A DNA stretch of 64,000 nt from Apiospora phragmitis (lineage: Eukaryota > Ascomycota > Sordariomycetes > Amphisphaeriales > Apiosporaceae), in NCBI GenBank assembly GCA_038363925.1, contig JAQQWL010000011.1:7316001-7380000 (forward strand), written 5' to 3'. Under the pieces are notes generated by a model that saw only the letters and a list, made by a program, of their open reading frames with translations, made no database searches and was not told the origin of the DNA. Of the stretch, positions 23,011 to 34,988 are shown in pieces (the stretch's first letter is position 1; each line of letters starts with the position of its first letter). Made by a program: the position numbers and the translations under genes.

Positions 23011-24897
23011 AATGGACCCCTCCTCTCCCTAGCCTTCCCATTCCCTTTGCCTATAGTTTCATGCGTCCCCGGATCACGCACCTACGGACCTATGTTATGC
23101 CGACGTCGGCTCCTGTACATTTCAGCTTTGAATAACTCGATGCAGATCCACTTGATGCACGGGGTATGGTGATGGAAAGGAACCAAGCTGTTCGTGGTCT
23201 CGATCCCTACCTACGCGACATGCAACTGGTTCAGTGCTCGTCTTTGGGCCAAGCAATAAATCGTGTTCCAAAGTGATAGGTAGCAACTACTCCTTAAAGG
23301 TCTTCTTCCATCTCATTCGTGGAAAGACTTAAACTATGTCGCTTGTTGTTAGAGTGCTCGTCGAGATCCGTCCGATTCTTTGTAGGGTTGATCGAGCGAC
23401 CCAGTGTTTTAGTTCCTTAAATAACGGCAGCGGGGGTTCCCGTCCGTTACTGCTGTGACCGTGTTGCGGCTCCCAGGCTCGCATCAAACATGGCCAGTTT
23501 CGAAACTGTTGCAGTTGGCGACGAACCCAAGGACGACTCCCCGGCCATCTGCCACTTCGAGTGAATTGCACTGGGGTTTTGCACTCTTCCTGCTCCACGA
23601 TCTGCCTCTTCGCAAACATGGCTCGATGACATGTTCGTCTGGTGAGGAGGATGAGTTACGCGCAGAAACGTAATCATTCGTCTGATCTTTACAATTGGGT
23701 CCCTCCTTTTGGCAATGCGCACTCGGGTCTTGAGAAGCATTGAACAACTCGTAGCGGTCCAGACGCGACCATGATCTCCGTTCTCCTCCCCCGTGATCTT
23801 CGTAGATGATGCAACATGCTCAATTGGTTTGGAGCAAGTACAGCAGATCTAAGGAAAAGACAACAGCGTTGAAGGCATTCGTCTGATATGTCCAAGTGAT
23901 CCTAGCACGGCACACGCCTACGGTACTAAGGTATATCGATAACCAACCCTCTGTTTCAATATCGTCGTCTATGGAGTATGCGCATTACACAGCCGTCCTA
24001 GCTGCGTCGCAACAGCCTATACGACTACAGCTAAGGTTAAGAATAAGCCTGCAGAAGGTTAATAATAAGCCTATACGCACCAAGCTTAAAAAGCTCGGGG
24101 TATCTTCCGGCTAATTGACGATTCGCATCGCAAGCTATGGGGTTAAGGGGTTGCGTTACGTACATACGGTGCTACGGCGTGTCAGAATTGGAGGGTGTGT
24201 CCCGTCATCTTGGCCACCACCACCAAAAACCCGGGCCACCACCAGAGACCAAACACCTCCCAAGACCCGGAAGGTACCAGTTGCGGCTCAAGTCTATCAA
24301 AGCGATGGACCCAAGGGTGTGTCTTGGCTTGTTTCTATTCATCGGCCCTTGTACCTGCGCTGCGTGGCTTTTTTCTTGAAATGTATCTCTTGGGCTAAGA
24401 AAGCTTTGACGGCTCCATCCCAACTCTTCGTCTAGACATTCAGGTCTTCCCATCTGACAAGTGTATGATCGTCAATTAGTGAGATGAGCGTCCAATCCCG
24501 TCGATCAATGCCGCCACTTGACCGCGTGCATCCCAGAATGTCGTTGAGCCGGTTTGATGTTTCGAACGCTTCTGAATCACCTCCCTGAGGAGACCCTCGG
24601 GACTTGGCAGAAATGCCTTTGTTTCTCGCCGTATATATAACGCCACCGCCCGGCGCTCGAGGGCCTCAAAATATATTCCATCACCAACATAACAGGTTCA
24701 ACCATCTCAACCACTCATTCCAACTTACCCTTCGTTCCCGAGTAGATCTCGACCCTTTGTTGCCTTCCAAGTTCCGTGAACTTGTTCCATTCACTCACCT
24801 ATATTATACTCAATCGTTACACAGTCGCCAGCCGGTCTCTTATCTCTCTTTCAACCCTTCTTTCCCGGCTTAGTAAACCAAACACCTCACGTTCAAA
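23011..24897. other. upstream region of the secreted protein gene
   Basis: No gene is seen. An AT-rich patch at 24030-24080 repeats AATAAGCCT twice and may be a decayed repeat. The last 270 bp hold the promoter and leader of the secreted-protein gene. Confidence 0.45.
24632..24640 (+). promoter_or_regulatory. TATA box of the Asn/Gln-rich secreted protein gene
   Basis: A perfect TATATATAA lies 258 nt upstream of the ATG at 24898. It is followed by a pyrimidine- and CA-rich leader, as in highly expressed fungal genes. This leaves room for a 5' UTR of roughly 200 nt. Confidence 0.5.
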
Positions 24898-25680
24898 ATG
24901 AAGTTCAACTCAGTCATCGTCGCCCTCTTCGCGGCTTCTTCTGTGTCTGCTGCTGCCATCAGACTTGACTCGCGTCAAACTGGCCTGGAGATCCGTCAGA
25001 ACAACAACAACAACAACCAGAACAACGGCCAAAACCAAAACAAGAACCAGGGCAACCAGAACCAGGGCAACCAGAACCAGGGCAACCAGAACCAGGGCAA
25101 CCAGGGTAACCAGAACCAGAACCAGGGCAACAATGGTGAGCAAGCCCTAGAGCACTCGCACAGAGGCTCTATACCCAAGATCGGAATGGGTGTCTCATCG
25201 CCCGCCCAATTGTTTAAGAGAGCATTAGCTAACATACCCCAAGGCAACGCCAAAGCCAACAACGGCAATGCCAACGCCAACAACAACGGCAACGCCGCCA
25301 ACAACGCCAACGCCAACAACAACGGCAATGCCAACGCCGGCAACGGTAACGCTAATGCTGGCGGTGCTGCTGGAGACGCTGCTGGAGGTGCAGCTGACTT
25401 CGGCACATGCACACCCAAGATGGACTTCCAACTCGGCCGTGCCGGCCGCAAAGCGACTGAAGGCACCTTCCTTCCCAGCGACCCTGCCATCGCGGCCAAC
25501 CAGTCTGACGCCCTGAACCCCAACATCATCACCAACCGCATCTGCGACGACCTGACCAACGTGTGCGGCGCCAACGCCGCGGCCAAGGCTCTCTGCAAGC
25601 AGGCCCAGGCCACCATCCAGAGTCTCGGCACCAAGGATGCCTCGACCGCTGATGCCTTCAACCAGGCTCTCGGCTTCTAA
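24898..25680 (+). CDS. secreted Asn/Gln/Gly/Ala-rich low-complexity protein
   Basis: No enzyme function is recognised. The product begins with a signal peptide (MKFNSVIVALFAASSVSA). A low-complexity region follows: NQGNQ units, then NANN/NGNA units. The C-terminal domain of about 90 residues starts near GTCTPKMDFQLGRAGR. It contains NPNIITNRICDDL and TNVCGANAAAKALC, with four cysteines, and ends NQALGF. An intron at 25136-25243 (GTGAGC donor, GCTAAC branch, CAAG acceptor) gives 224 aa. It is 108 nt long and stop-free, so retention would give a 260-aa form. The C-terminal domain resembles a fungal extracellular family known to me only as hypothetical proteins. A cell-wall or matrix role is plausible but inferred. 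Confidence 0.85.
   Translation: MKFNSVIVALFAASSVSAAAIRLDSRQTGLEIRQNNNNNNQNNGQNQNKNQGNQNQGNQNQGNQNQGNQGNQNQNQGNNGEQALEHSHRGSIPKIGMGVSSPAQLFKRALANIPQGNAKANNGNANANNNGNAANNANANNNGNANAGNGNANAGGAAGDAAGGAADFGTCTPKMDFQLGRAGRKATEGTFLPSDPAIAANQSDALNPNIITNRICDDLTNVCGANAAAKALCKQAQATIQSLGTKDASTADAFNQALGF
25051..25130 (+). repeat. coding tandem repeat, 15-nt NQGNQ units
   Basis: Units of GGCAACCAGAACCAG repeat three times exactly from 25051 and then diverge. They encode the glutamine/asparagine tract of the secreted protein. The copy number may vary between isolates. Confidence 0.8.
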
Positions 25681-25759
25681 GCAGCCCGGCGAAAAGTGAT
25701 GAAGAAGCTGGCGCGTGGGCACGTGGGGATGACGATTTACCTATGGACGGGAAATCAAG

Positions 25760-25764
<5 letters not shown>

Positions 25765-25825
<61 letters not shown>
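25765..25825. repeat. (GA)n microsatellite
   Basis: About 30 uninterrupted AG/GA dinucleotides lie 85 nt after the stop codon of the secreted-protein gene, probably within its 3' UTR. Confidence 0.95.
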
Positions 25826-25827
<2 letters not shown>

Positions 25828-28800
25828 CACGTGCGGGACTCTGAGCTGATGTAACGCGTTCAGAATAATTTTTGTATACTGTAGTCCAGTCAAGAACGCC
25901 ATCATCGTCCCGGTCTGCTGTAGTGAGTGGTTAGCAACATAACGAATTATGACCCAATTCATCCGAATTTCGCTAGCCGGTACGAGTTTTCCTTGTTCGC
26001 TGCTTTGAGTGGAAGTATCTGATGGGTCTCACAGACCAAGATCAATATCAATCAAACTTGGACCACAAACTTCATGCAAAAACATGGCTGTGGGTCGTGT
26101 TTTTTATCTCCAGGGAAGTGAATGTGTCGTGATGGACGGCAGTGTAAGGATATCTCGGCAGTTGGTGCTACTTGGTATCTGAGCCCTGTTGTACATCTTG
26201 ACATACAACCACAGCCTGTACGCACTGTATGTAGACCCGGCCAGCACGTGCTTCGACCACAAATCCTACATGCACCATATTTCCATCATACAAATGGGTA
26301 TATGAGCATCACGGGACCAGACTTTCGAATATAATCGACAAGCATTCGCCATGTGATAAGTCCACGTGTCTGCGCGTCCACAGAGGGCAGAATGTTGGTT
26401 GGTATGATCCCGAATGGACGGTCCTGAGGACGGTTCGATATGGGTTCCACTGTTCAATGATGAGATGAGAAGAATCGTTCAAGAAGAACCGTACAAAGCC
26501 CAAGGAGCGCCCGAGCATCACCATCCATCCAATATCTTAAGTTCGCTATCTGGCGATTCGCTTGCACGTGTCGTAGCGGCCCCGCGTTCGTGGCGATCTC
26601 AATCAACCCTGACGGATACTGGGGGGAGAAATTCGAATGCGCTTTGATCAAAGGCAACGACCCGTATCATCGCGCGTTCCTGACATATGGATAAGATAGG
26701 CAGCTTTTATATTGGGTTGTGTTATGGTTTGTCTGTTCGTGTCTTCGTCCCCGCCCGGCTGTCAAGAGAGGCTCCGGCAAGGACGGCGGCGGACGACGCT
26801 GACAAACGCGCCTTGTAATCTTTAATGCTACATTATCATATCGTTAAAGAGGGCGGAAAAGAGGAACATTAGATTGTGGGGGGCTCGAGTTCGAATTCTG
26901 ATTCTGAGCACTCTCGCTCTCTAAGCGAGGTTTCCTCGGGTTTCTTGGCGTGGGAATCAATAACATGCGGGCAGCTGCTTAGTGGGGTTCAGGGCTTTAA
27001 TGAGTCCAGTGAGTAAGCGATCGGATCACCAGGTTTTTCTGACCGAACCATTCTGCGCCAGACAACATCAATGTCTCCAACTCTGGTCTCCTGACCACCT
27101 GACCGGTAGTCTCTATGGCCGAGACGGTAATTCTCAGCCTTAAGTTTTCAATCCAGCTCCTCGCGTCTCTATTTTGCACCATGCATGTATGTTCTTATCC
27201 GCCGGTGCTACTCTATCTGCAGCAGTTCGAATCGGAGCTAGAAGAAGTAGTAGAACGAACTAAAACAAGGCAAATTCTGAGAGAGCAAGTCTACTGTGGC
27301 TGCCCGGTTGCCGAAAAAGCAAGCCTACTTACCTAGTGACTAGGGTTTCCCCTGGTAATCTATCAATCCCTTGGAGATCCTAAGCGGGCCACTTAGATGG
27401 AGCACCGTTACTTCTGGTTCTCAATCACTTCTCGTCGCCTTGTCCCTTGTCTCTTCACTTGTCCAGACTAGGCGGCCAAGGCCGGCAGTCCCGCCGTGAC
27501 GGGCGATCTCGACTAAAAAGCAAGCAGCTCGTTGGGCCTTGGCAGGAGGCTCAATAACTGAGCGGAAAACAAAAGCTGCAGCTCGCGTGAGAAAGAAATA
27601 CAAGACACAAGCTACTGCAAGGAACGCTGCGCGCCTGTTTGACTTCAGTGCGGCAACACCCGACGCCACTCGACGCCGTCTATAAGTCCGGTGTCTGAAA
27701 GCAACAAAGGGTCTTGATCTTGACAGTCAAATAAGGACGCTTGTTTCAGCCCACACCGTCGCTAGTAGCATACCGTAATGAAACGATCGAGGCTATCCTC
27801 GAATTCTCTCCGATTACTCCGGGAAAGGCGTTGGTAGCTTAGAAGCTTTTTATTGCGCCGCGCAGGATCGATGAACCTGAGATATGTGTGTGCCACCCCC
27901 TCTTAGCTCGTCTGGAGTCGGCATTGATGCCAGCCCGGCGGCTTCATCTTGTGCCATACTGATAATTATCTCTCAAGCTTGCATTTGATACAGTGATAAC
28001 ACCGGCGGATCTATTCGCAAAACATCCAGATTCAGCTGAGGCATCCCTGTCGCCCAAGAACAGAACACACACACACACTGTAAGACATAATAGGCTATCC
28101 AAGTACATGTAGGTACTCATGTCTAACCCCCTGTCTGACGCTTACCATAATCGGTGGCAGCGACTTTGACTGGACAATTCTACTCTTTGTAACGTCACTT
28201 TCGAGCGCTCTCCTCCGCTCCTGCTCCTCGGCTACAATGTCTGCATACGCTAAAAGAGAAAACCATGCATCTGGCTCTGCTCATCTTCGCCCATTTCTGC
28301 CCATCCCATCGAGGTTTTCCGGTCCCGCCTCTCAAACTCCACCCGTTCTGCCTGGTCTATCTGGGTTCCGGAGGCCCCACGAATCTTGTTCTAGGGTGTT
28401 CCGGTGTGTCAAGTACATACCGTAGCCTAGAATGGTGGTAGCTCCTGACCCATACCTACTGCCGTCAGTCTGGCTAGCCTACTTGCGTACGAGGTACGAT
28501 ATATGCAAGGCCAAGATGAGTATGCAAAGCACCTCGTCACAGATGCGCCAACAGTCAAAGCAGATCCCCAATCTTTCTGTTGATCCACCAGGGGAAACAA
28601 ACGATCCCTGGACGGGACGTGGCTGCATGGTCCAGCTCGCGTTACTCGACTTCGACTGGGCTGGTTGCCCTGGAGTCTGCATGCTGGCCAAGGTCGGGTG
28701 CTTTAATATCAGTGAAGCACCCTCCTTCCCGTGCAAGCTTTCTCGGTAATGCTTTAATAAGTCTTGTATCTGTCGTTCGCTACCATAAACCCTTCTCTCC

Positions 28801-29034
28801 CTATATGGTGTTTGCTTAGAACGGAGCTGTTAATTCTTTATCTTTCCTTTATCCTGATTCCCCTGACTTATACTATACCCATCGCAAGAGACGAGCCAGC
28901 CAGCGGCAATTTGATGAGGACAGGGACGAGGACGAGGATATCACGACGACTTGGATAGCACCCGAGGGACCAGCAACCCACGGAAAGCGAGCAACTCACC
29001 ACCGGAAAGCGGACAGCAGCAATCAATTCTCAGG
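25826..29034. other. 3.2 kb intergenic region
   Basis: I see no supported gene. A few short ATG frames exist (for example 28237-28425) without motifs or splice signals. The last few hundred bases form the promoter and leader of the CFEM receptor gene. Confidence 0.5.
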
Positions 29035-31048
29035 ATGCGGTTCTCAGCCTTTGTAGCTCTGGCTGCCATCACCGCCCAGTCTGCCGTGGCAGTCAAGTCA
29101 GACGTCGTCATGGCGGCCAAGGCTGACATTGTCGAGGCACCTCCCCTTTGCGGCGTGAGTGAGCCCAGCAGTCCTTTCATGAACTCAGAGTCACTATCAC
29201 TCAACCAGTTTTATCGCTCTGTTTGAAATAAAGAGTCTCGACTGACCCGAAATCATAAAAACAGGCAGCATGTATAAAAACAACACTGATGGAGACAAGA
29301 CTATGTGCCCCAACGAACCAGACTTGTATCTGCACCAACGTCCCGTTGAACAACGCCATCGAGTTGTGCGTCACAGAAAACTGCACGATCAAAGACGCGT
29401 TGCGTGAGTGACTTTGCCTATGTCACACGTTATTGAGGAGGGATCTAGACTGACCTCCATCTCAGTCACGAAAAGGTATTCGACCCAAACCTGCGGCATC
29501 AAGGGCGAGGACCGAACCGCGCTGGTCTGGATCCTCGGGATTGTATTTGGTGCCATCGGCCTTGCTGCATTCTTCCTTCGCTGCTTGGCCCGACTTTACG
29601 TCGGAACCCACGCTTGGGGTCTCGATGACTGGTTCATGTGCGCCGCGGTGGTACGTCTCAGTCCTGCTGTGGCCCCCCTTTTACATCGGGAGATCAGTCG
29701 TCGTCTCTTCTTTCTCCCGGATTTCCAAAAGAATTGCTGGTTTGCTAACGCTTGACTACTTTCTGACAGGCCTTGATGGTGCCACTATGTGCCATTTCCG
29801 TACCTTGTGGGTCAACCCCTTCCCGGATTCTTGTGAAACGCATTGTAGCATGCCACTTTTATTACAAGAACGCAGGCTGACCAAGCAATCATAGTGTCTC
29901 AGCATGGCCTCGGTTTGGACATGTGGAATGTCTCGTTCGAGGGCATCAACGATATCCTTTTCGTGAGTTACTTTAGATTTCCACCACGCCTTCGTCCCCT
30001 GCTCTTTTGTGGGAGAGGAGGATGGGATGAATACCATGCGGAGAGTTGCATTGCTAACCCATCATCTCATCTATTCTAGCTGTATTACTGGGATGAGATG
30101 ATATACATTACATCTCTCGCCCTCACCAAAGTATCCATCTTATGCTTTTACTTGAAGGTCTTCCCAGCCCGCTGGTTCCGAAACGTCGCATATGTCCTTA
30201 TCGGGCTGAACCTGGTGTACGCTCTCACCTACGACTTTATGCTGGCGTTTCAGTGCCAGCCGATCGAAGGCGCCTGGCTATTTTGGGACGGCGAGTACAA
30301 GGCCAAGTGCATCAGCATCAACGTCCTCGGCTGGTCGGCCGCCGGCGTCAACATCGCGTTGGATCTGGCCACGATCATTCTACCGTTGCCCTCGCTTTTC
30401 CAGCTTTCCATGTCGATGAAGAAAAAGGCGCAGATTGTGCTTATGTTTGCTGTGGGCTTTTTCGTCACTTTCGTCAGCATCATCCGACTACGATCCTTGA
30501 TCATGTTCGGCACAACACAGAATGTCACTCGTAAGTGCAGATCCTCAAGAACACCCCTGAACCTACCCCTTACACGCAACGCACGAGTTGATACTGATAA
30601 CGTACAATCTACAGAGGACTACGTCGAAGTTGGATACTGGTCGACGATCGAGGTACCCGTAGGCATCATCTGCGCTTGCATGCCGGCGATCCGTTCGCTC
30701 TTCAGTTTGGTGTTCCCAAAAGTGTTCGGGACGACACGGGGTGACAAGTCGAGCTACGCACTCAACAGCTTCTCCCCCGCGTCCAAGCTGTCGTCCATGA
30801 ACAAGCTCAAGAGCCGGGGTGATACCAGCAGCAGCGGCGGCGGCACCCAGATCCAGGTGAAGCAGGAGTGGGTTGTCATGAGCAACCCGGCCGGCAACGA
30901 GAGCGATGAACACCTCGTGGGCTTCGACCGGCGGGTCGAGGCCGACAGCGCCGGACCCACACGCAAGATGACGCTGCAGCGCCAGCAGTCCTCTACCTGG
31001 CAGGACCACGAGAAGATGGTGATTGAGACCACTGGTCGAGCGATCTGA
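29035..31048 (+). CDS. CFEM-domain Pth11-like GPCR
   Basis: This is a putative plasma-membrane receptor with an extracellular cysteine-rich CFEM domain. Seven exons (29035-29154, 29265-29403, 29466-29650, 29770-29806, 29895-29962, 30080-30530, 30615-31048) give 477 aa with no frame break. A signal peptide (MRFSAFVALAAITAQSAVA) is followed by eight cysteines: PLCG, AACI, RLCA, TCIC (two), ELCV, ENCT and QTCG. Seven transmembrane helices follow, with the family motifs LGLDDWFM and LTKVSILCFYLKVFP, a long loop, and DLATIILPLP near TM5. The cytosolic tail is hydrophilic, with a Gly/Ser-rich patch. Relatives of Magnaporthe PTH11 sense host or surface cues; the ligand here is unknown. Exon 4 is short and its donor (GTGGGT) is the least certain border. 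Confidence 0.9.
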
Positions 31049-34000
31049 TCCTCGTTATCTGTTGTACTATTTTGTGTTCTATTATCATCATTTTTGCTAC
31101 TGCTGCGGCTCGGCGGCGAAAGGGTTCATCTATAGGGTTTCATGGGGCAAAAGGCGTTTGAATCTCGGAATACACGTCCCAGATCTGGAGGGTACATTAT
31201 GGCAGGCATGACAACGACCAAGACCGGTGTGGTCACTACAGAACTCACTCATTTTCTTCAACGTATATAATTTATCCCTCCACCAGACAAGACATAGCTA
31301 CGATAGACATAGATCATCGCAGTGTTCATTCACGCACAAAGGCCCATGGCTACCAGTGGCCCACTCTCCCTACCACGCACGACAGGCCCCGACACAAACC
31401 CCGACCTCAGGCTCGGTACCAGCAGAGGTGGTGAGTGGGATTGGCAGCAGTTCGTCTCATCGACACGGGCTTCAATCCGAAGAAAGAATTGTTGGGAACG
31501 GCGATGTAACTGCAACGATAGGTAAGTCGAAGTACTCTCGTATTCACCCTTTATTTTATCGGTAGCTAACAACAGAACAACGAAATTATTAAATATCGAA
31601 AAAACTACCTTGATATACCTTTTCTCTTAAAGAATTACTCTGTACTTTTCTTTTATTTTCCCGGGCTCATATGTGTACCGTTATCGCTAGCTGAACTGAT
31701 CGAACCATCTCGCGGTAAGTTTATTCTTGTCACCCACCTGAATGGGTAGTAGCTATAACGGCGGGAGCGTTATTGGTGTCGGGATGCAACCGCCGCTTAT
31801 GAGTGCGTTGTGTAAGCACTACAACATCGTGATGCGGTGGATCGGGCCATCGTATTCCCCATCGCGGTAATCCTGTTCCGGCACCTATATCCGCGATGGC
31901 TGCTGCGATCCCCTGCAGTAATACCAGTAACCGAAATCCGGGATCTTGTTCAGCCTCCTCCCAGCGTCCTCGCCAGCTCGCCTCCCCTCCAATCCCCTGC
32001 TCTTTTCCCTTACTGGACATGAAACATATCATTGATACTCCACAAGTGGAGATGGACTGGTGGGACTCTGGAAGAGCCAGAAGCTCTTGGCGGCTTGCTG
32101 ACACCTGCCATGTCGGGCATTGACAGACAGACAGGTATGTCGGGCACAGAGGCTGATCCAGTTTCGCAAATTTCAGTCGTTCGGACGGGTATCTTGGCGG
32201 CTCATCGATATGTTGCCATCAACTCCGCTCATCACATGCAGTCAAGACTTATCAAGCATTTGCGCCAATTTTGCTTGTGCAATGCTTATGTATTAGGGAG
32301 GCGGACTGGCTGCTGGCTCTGTATTCCTCCCCCAGTCGCTGCGCAATCGTGGTGCGATTTTCTATGGCCCCCTCCCCCTTCCCCCCTCCCCCTAGCGGCA
32401 AAATTGTACGATTGATCCTGGAGTATCCTAGTTCCATCGCTTCTAGCCTCGGGGCTCTTGGTTCCGCTATGTGAGAAGTACATACACGGGGTACTTAGAC
32501 ATACTTAATTACCTACGTACAGGCACAGTGTATGCCGGCCTCTCTCTCAAGACTCACTATGTGTGCCATCACCGTCATCCGTTACTTGCCTTTGAGCTTT
32601 TGGACTCTTCCAGATTCCTTTTGCGGGTGATGAACTATATCAAATAATATGTGATGCGCACAGATCACCAAAGGTGGGATCAGGACATTGCCGCCATGTT
32701 CGCCGCCGTCGTTCTCGCTGCTGCTGCTACTGCTCGCGTGCTGCCGGCGCCTCTCTTTTGCCTGTCAGTTTGCGCCACAGCTTCTCGCAGTGGGCATGTT
32801 GCCAGCCACCCGCCCTGCGCATGAAATCGGTGTAGGGGTCCCTCGCCCCGCTCCGCCGTCTCTCCGCGCCGCTTCTTGGCCGCCGCATAGAACGCATCGT
32901 CGTGACGTTCTGCGTCGGCGCTGGTCACCGCCCAGGCGCCTCTTGGCAGCGCCACCGAAGGCAGTCGCGGGCATTTTGCTTTTCCTTTTTGCTTTTGCTC
33001 GACGTCTCGGTGTTCTCGGTGTCTTGTGTGGCTTGTGGAGCAAACGCAAGCGAGCTACGTGCGGGAGTGTGTACTGTACAGCACGCAAGATCCTAGATCC
33101 TAGATCCTGAGGTTGAGTGACTGTGCGTCGCCACGTGTGGGTAACGGCTATGTAGTATGAAATATTGTAATTCCGACTTCACGCTTTGTTGACGCCTTAC
33201 ATGCCAGGTAATGCAGTCATTATTGAGGCGAGAATTTGTTCGATATCATTACGGGCTGGCCGCTTTCAAGGCATAGATACACCACGGCATGACTCATTCC
33301 ACGAGCTCTACCGCGCCTAACTTTACTATTACATTACGGCCAGCCGCGACAGGATCCCACGAGAGGCGCAGCGTCATGCGGCGACAAACGCAATCTAACG
33401 CCGTCGTGGACCGGACACCCGTCCCCGTTTTCCACGTACGGCCTACACCACGTGCCAAGAATGAGGCGGGAAACGCCGTTCAACGGTTTCTCCCCCCTTT
33501 CGACAGTTTGGTGTCGGCAGAACTGTCGGCAAATGCAGAATATCCATCCAACAGGGCTTACTACAACGCTGGTACGCGGCCTGAATTTAGCACCTGGCGC
33601 CGATGCTACTCGAGAAATGTGCAGTCTGGAGTTGAGATGAAGCTAGGGGATGCTGGCATATATCGGCTTAATAACAACACTTTGGCATTCGACACTTGGA
33701 CGAGTTCCGCTACAGATGTCCCCTAAGTCCATTTGTTATACTGGACCGCGACTTATTTATATTCATATATTGGACCCTACGACTATGTACAGGCTCTGAC
33801 TTATGGGGTCAATGCAAATAACGTCGCGTCCACAGTATAATGGGCTTCTGTAATGAGGCCGCACTGTCCCTTCGCTGGCTCGCTTGAAAAGTCAGCTTTA
33901 TCTGATACATGGAGCTGTGGACCGCATCTATCTACCTGGCACTTGGTTCACGGCAGACGGTCTGACATGAACCTTTAATGTACTGCCGTGTCTGGCCTCA

Positions 34001-34727
34001 GGCGGACCCCTCTGCATCCTCCCGAATCCATCTTCAACGGTTTCTTGAAGCACGGCTCAACTGTGAACGTCATTGTGGGAACTTGGCTATTGTCTAGACC
34101 TCGTCGCCTTGTCCACTACACTGCTACCCCCTTCCTGTGTATGACGGACTTCCTGCTCTTCATCTCTCTCGCACGTGGACGGAGCAACTGTCCGGTTGAG
34201 ATGGCCAGAACCGTGTCCATCAGCTATTCACACTCCTGCACTAACCTAGCCTCATGGAAAGACGAGGATAGGATAAGAGAAGAGGGTCATACATGCGTGC
34301 AACTGCAACATCTCGTCGAAACACGAGGTTTCGTTGCCAAACCAAAACATGTCCGCCTGTAGACTCTCATACCCATCATGATCAACCAAGTCTCGATGGA
34401 GTTTGGAATGTCTTGACACGAGTAATCGTGTGATCTCGACCCAAACATTACACACAAAACACAGGCAACAGCGCATGAAGAGCTGCCTCGAGATCAAAGA
34501 CGTGGCAAAATGCCGTACGAACTGGGAAGGGTATTGTAATATACATACGCAACTTTTATTGCACTTCCTGTGGTATCCGCTAAGGCAGACGAGAACTCAA
34601 CTGTCTAGCCCCCTGAGAAACAATAATCATTACAGTGAACGCCAAAAATGATGGTGACTTCCTGACCGAAAGCAAAGAGCCACATGCATGGTGGAAATCC
34701 TCAAAACGCCTGAATGCCCAAAAGACC
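31049..34727. other. 3.7 kb region without supported genes
   Basis: Short frames only. A low-complexity GATCCTA triplication lies at about 33090-33110. The segment 31560-31690 is AT-rich. I find no conserved motif. Confidence 0.5.
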
Positions 34728-34988
34728 CTAACTCTCCTTTTCAAGCCGCTTTGCATTCTTGCCGCTTCGGTTTTTCTTCTTCTTACTTCTGTTGTCTTTC
34801 TTATCTCCCTGCTCCTTGCCTCCCGGGGCTGTGGCGTAGCCGTCTTGTTCTTGCGACTTCTTGTTACTGCCTTCAACCTCTACTGGCCCTGCAGTCTTCG
34901 GGGACGCCGCGGATTCCTGAGATACTCCAGAACCAGATGGCCGTGCCGATTTGTCACCACTCCCAGACTTTGATGGTGAGGAAGAATT
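34728..34988 (-). other. in-frame 86-codon extension after the RPA34.5-like UAG
   Basis: Downstream of the TAG the same frame stays open for 86 codons until a second TAG at 34728. It encodes a Ser/Gly then Lys-rich tail (PSKSGSGDKSARPSG at its start, RSKKKKNRSGKNAK near its end), in the same style as the preceding protein. This suggests stop readthrough, a point mutation or error, or an unrecognised intron that ends at the AG of the stop codon. Confidence 0.5.

Noticed and set aside
26880..26925. B-box-like GAGTTCGAATTCT suggesting a tRNA
   Set aside because: There is no A box at the right spacing and no acceptor pairing.
33289..33726. 145-codon plus-strand ORF with an ATG
   Set aside because: There are no motifs, no splice signals, and no neighbour or composition support beyond being open.
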